Source of the DNA: Actinomycetota bacterium
GTDB lineage: Bacteria > Actinomycetota > Actinomycetes > S36-B12
NCBI GenBank assembly: GCA_947499275.1
Contig: CANMNM010000067.1
Span: 1-7,160, forward strand
Direction of reading: 5' to 3'
DNA: 7,160 bases
Shown: positions 5,240 to 7,160 of the stretch, piece by piece
Numbering within the stretch: the first letter of the stretch is position 1
How the letters are laid out: every line of letters starts with the position of its first letter
Program-made: the position numbers and the translations under genes
The notes under the pieces: generated by a model
Databases searched by the model: none
What the model saw: only the letters and a program-made list of their open reading frames with translations
What the model was told of the DNA's origin: nothing

Positions 5240-5833
5240 TTAGTTGATGTACAGCTTGTTGGTCGTGATGTATTCATTGACGCTGGGGGCCACCAGTTCA
5301 GAGATTGATTCGTTGTTTCCAGCGGAGAGTCTGACTTGAGTGCTGGAGATCTCCCAGCCCGGTACATCAATGAAACGGCACGGGAAGTGATCGAGTTCCT
5401 GGCTGCTCTCACCTGGTCGCGAAACAACAACCATGCTCACACTTCTCGCAATCTCTTCCGGTTGCTTCCACTGGGGGAAGTCTTGATAGGCATCGGCGCC
5501 CAAGATCAGGAACCATTCGGCACTGTCATTGGGGTGGTTGAGCGTGAACTCTTGTGCGAGCTCGCGGATCGTGTCGATCGTGTAGGTGTTTCCGATCCGG
5601 TCTGTATCAACTTTGCTCACCTGCAGCCAATCATGGCCTTGGGCGGCGAGTTCACACATTGCCAATCGTTGTTCGGTGCTTGCGAGAACTTCATCACGGT
5701 GATACGGGTTGCCAGCAGGAACTAGATAGACGAAATCAAGATCTAACGTCTTGCGGGCAATTCTCGCTGCTTCAACATGGGCGAGGTGGATGGGATCAAA
5801 TGATCCGCCGAGAATTCCGATCCGATATTGCAC
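5240..5833 (-). CDS. nadD: Nicotinate-nucleotide adenylyltransferase
   Basis: A 197-residue enzyme that joins nicotinate mononucleotide and ATP to form deamido-NAD+, the central step of NAD synthesis. The nucleotidyltransferase motif GGSFDPIHLAH (9-19) has both ATP-binding histidines (16 and 19), with Ala18 where Gly is usual. VPAGNPYHR (38-46), RIGNTYTIDTI (79-89), LGADAY (111-116) and the C-terminal ISSTQVR (162-168) are all family signatures. The length is normal. The start is GTG at 5833: an in-frame TAA (5842-5840) lies just upstream, so no longer form exists. No Shine-Dalgarno sequence precedes the GTG, and it is only 6 bases past the stop of the 49-residue membrane protein, so initiation probably depends on translational coupling. 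rsfS follows after 22 bases. Confidence 0.96.
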   Translation of the reverse strand: MQYRIGILGGSFDPIHLAHVEAARIARKTLDLDFVYLVPAGNPYHRDEVLASTEQRLAMCELAAQGHDWLQVSKVDTDRIGNTYTIDTIRELAQEFTLNHPNDSAEWFLILGADAYQDFPQWKQPEEIARSVSMVVVSRPGESSQELDHFPCRFIDVPGWEISSTQVRLSAGNNESISELVAPSVNEYITTNKLYIN

Positions 5834-5839
5834 GAAAGA

Positions 5840-5989
5840 TTAACGGTCGACGTTGATCATGACGGTGATGACCAGTAAAACAACTAGAGCCAAGAATCCG
5901 AATCCACCAATTATGTAGGGGCTGACGACACTGCCACCCTCTTCACTGGCCAAGACTTCACTTACTCGAGCTACTGCTGACAAATCCAT
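5840..5989 (-). CDS. Small single-span membrane protein between proA and nadD
   Basis: A 49-residue ORF from ATG 5989 to TAA 5840. The N-terminal half (MDLSAVARVSEVLASEEGG) is soluble and acidic. SPY at 23-25 leads into one hydrophobic span of about 20 residues (26-45, IIGGFGFLALVVLLVITVMI), ending NVDR. GGGAG-type purine stretch GAGGGAG lies four bases before the ATG, a good RBS. It fills nearly all of the space between proA (42 bases upstream) and nadD (6 bases downstream) on the same strand, so it should be co-transcribed and its translation probably feeds into nadD. I know of no function. The codon pattern, the RBS and the membrane span argue that it is real. Alternatives are a mere leader peptide for nadD or a scaffold; either is inference. 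Confidence 0.72.
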   Translation of the reverse strand: MDLSAVARVSEVLASEEGGSVVSPYIIGGFGFLALVVLLVITVMINVDR

Positions 5990-6025
5990 GGAACTCCCTC
6001 ACCTAATTCTTAAGAACACTCTACC

Positions 6026-6050
6026 CGGTCACTATTTTCGGACGTGACCG
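6026..6050 (-). repeat. Hairpin spanning the proA stop codon
   Basis: On the - strand CGGTCAC and GTGACCG form a perfect 7-bp stem around an 11-base loop that holds the last proA sense codons and part of its TAG. The following bases are not T-rich, so it is not a standard terminator. It could lower read-through into the downstream genes or be chance. Confidence 0.3.
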
Positions 6051-7160
6051 TTGCCCGAGACGATGTATGTGGTGGTGGTGAGTTCAGCGAGACCCATGGG
6101 GCCTCTGGCGTGCAGTTTCTGAGTAGAAATCCCGATTTCGGCGCCGAATCCGAATTCCCCACCATCTGTGAAGCGGGTTGAGGCATTCACCATCACCGCT
6201 GCTGAGTCAACCGCCGACGTGAAATAAGCGATGGTCTGCGAGTTATTGGAGATGATTGCTTCGGTGTGACCCGATGACCACGTAAGGATATGTTCAACAG
6301 CTTCCTCGACGCTTGAGACAATTCCGGCAGCAATATCCAATGAGTAGTACTCCGCCGCCCAATCTTCGTCATTGACCGGCGCCCAATCAACACCCGCTGA
6401 TTGCGCATGCTGTTGCATTTTCGTATCACCGTGCACGGTGACCGAGCGGGCTTTAAACTCAGCAAAAAGTTTGGGTAAGAAGGCATCAGCCACTGCTTCA
6501 TGGACGAGCAAGGTCTCCGCTGCGTTGCACACACTTACCCGTTGAGTTTTGCTATTCAGCACGATTTCGACAGCCATATCAAGGTCGGCGTCTTTGTCCA
6601 CGTATACGTGACAATTGCCAACACCTGTTTCAATCACGGGGACAAGTGAGTTGTTCACGATATTTTGAATTAATGATGCACCCCCGCGCGGGATGAGGAC
6701 GTCGACTAACCCACGTGCCTGCATGAGTTCAGTTACTGAATCGTGGGTGTGACCGGGAACGAGGGCAATTGCATCTTCGGAGATTCCCACCTCCACAAGG
6801 GCCTTACGCATTACGTCGATCAGGGCGACATTTGTGTTGTAGGCGCTCGATGAACCCCGCAGTAACGCCGCGTTGCCACTTTTGAGGCAAAGCCCGGCAG
6901 CATCAACGGTGACATTGGGTCGGGCTTCATAGATCATGCCAACCACACCGAGTGGAACGCGCGTTTGACGGACCTGCAATCCATTGGGCAGGGTGTAACC
7001 ACGAACAACCTCGCCGACGGGGTCTGGTAAGGCTGCTACATCAATGAGTGCGTTTGCAATTGCCTCAATGCGTTCTCCGTTGAGGGTTAATCGGTCAATG
7101 AGGGCGTCAGATGTTCCATCGGCTCTCGCCGCCTCAAGGTCTTTTTCATTCTGGGTGGAG
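6032..7160 (-). CDS. proA: Glutamate-5-semialdehyde dehydrogenase (gamma-glutamyl phosphate reductase), 5' end missing
   Basis: Second enzyme of proline synthesis; it reduces gamma-glutamyl phosphate to glutamate semialdehyde with NADPH. The frame is open from 7159 to the TAG at 6034-6032, 375 residues. Compared with E. coli ProA (417 residues), about 40 N-terminal residues lie beyond the right edge. Visible landmarks are RVPLGVVGMIYEARPNVTVDAAGLCLKSGNAALLRG, LIPRGGASL, VSVCNAAETLLV containing the catalytic cysteine, NASTRFTDGGEFGFGAEIGISTQKLHARGPMGL, and a terminal HVRK. An internal TTG at 6979 can mimic a start, but the residues before it (DRLTLNGERIEAIANAL…PDPVGEVVRGYTLPNGL) are clearly ProA. 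The gene is intact as far as seen and heads the proA – small protein – nadD – rsfS – phosphatase set. Confidence 0.96.
   Translation of the reverse strand, partial: STQNEKDLEAARADGTSDALIDRLTLNGERIEAIANALIDVAALPDPVGEVVRGYTLPNGLQVRQTRVPLGVVGMIYEARPNVTVDAAGLCLKSGNAALLRGSSSAYNTNVALIDVMRKALVEVGISEDAIALVPGHTHDSVTELMQARGLVDVLIPRGGASLIQNIVNNSLVPVIETGVGNCHVYVDKDADLDMAVEIVLNSKTQRVSVCNAAETLLVHEAVADAFLPKLFAEFKARSVTVHGDTKMQQHAQSAGVDWAPVNDEDWAAEYYSLDIAAGIVSSVEEAVEHILTWSSGHTEAIISNNSQTIAYFTSAVDSAAVMVNASTRFTDGGEFGFGAEIGISTQKLHARGPMGLAELTTTTYIVSGNGHVRK

Noticed and set aside
5218..5430. An N-terminal extension of rsfS by 71 residues
   Set aside because: It lies almost wholly inside nadD and has no RsfS similarity; the ATG at 5217 gives the normal family length.
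6977..6979. The TTG as the start of proA
   Set aside because: In-frame sequence upstream to the window edge is plainly ProA, so this is an internal leucine codon and the gene is simply cut by the window.
1..7160. CRISPR arrays, insertion sequences, toxin-antitoxin or phage-defence genes
   Set aside because: No spaced direct repeats, transposase, terminal inverted repeats or defence-type domains were found; all genes but the inhibitor, transporter and dehydrogenase fit a conserved housekeeping neighbourhood.

Overview
The window looks like chromosomal DNA of an actinobacterium (Actinomycetota) with a moderate, roughly balanced base composition. The grounds are the actinobacterial type of LeuS N-terminus, the order proA – small membrane protein – nadD – rsfS – histidine phosphatase – tRNA-Ala – … – leuS, an OctT-like SGNH protein, and genes on the + strand that appear to be transcribed without leaders. 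A small-genome aquatic actinobacterium would fit the compact spacing and modest GC, but that is inference. No mobile element, CRISPR array, prophage or rRNA is visible.

Left part (1-2425). The 5' end of leuS runs off the left edge on the - strand. A 133-base divergent gap separates it from a secreted chagasin-like (I42) cysteine-protease inhibitor on the + strand. That gene meets, tail to tail with 8 bases of overlap, a - strand SGNH-fold protein resembling mycobacterial diglucosylglycerate octanoyltransferase. A 10-span EamA/DMT transporter then diverges from it, only 17 bases away.

Middle (2426-4133). A PuuC-like aldehyde dehydrogenase on the - strand converges on the transporter. Its best start is the GTG at 3929, not the longer TTG-started frame. 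Upstream of it, also on the - strand, is tRNA-Ala(GGC), ending at 4061.

Right part (4134-7160). A compact - strand operon is read right to left: proA (its 5' end is off the right edge), a 49-residue single-span membrane protein that is easy to miss, nadD, rsfS, and a GpgP-like histidine phosphatase. tRNA-Ala lies 56 bases beyond the phosphatase. The operon joins proline synthesis, NAD synthesis, ribosome silencing and a phosphatase. In Mycobacterium tuberculosis the corresponding run (proA, nadD, rsfS, gpgP, octT; Rv2427c to Rv2418c) contains two enzymes of methylglucose lipopolysaccharide synthesis. Here the octT-like gene is still on the same strand, but the tRNA, the aldehyde dehydrogenase and the transporter separate it from the phosphatase.

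No wholly new multi-gene system is evident. The points most worth following up are the OctT/GpgP pair in a probably non-mycobacterial genome, the unlisted 49-residue membrane protein, the lone protease inhibitor, and the leaderless promoter architecture.
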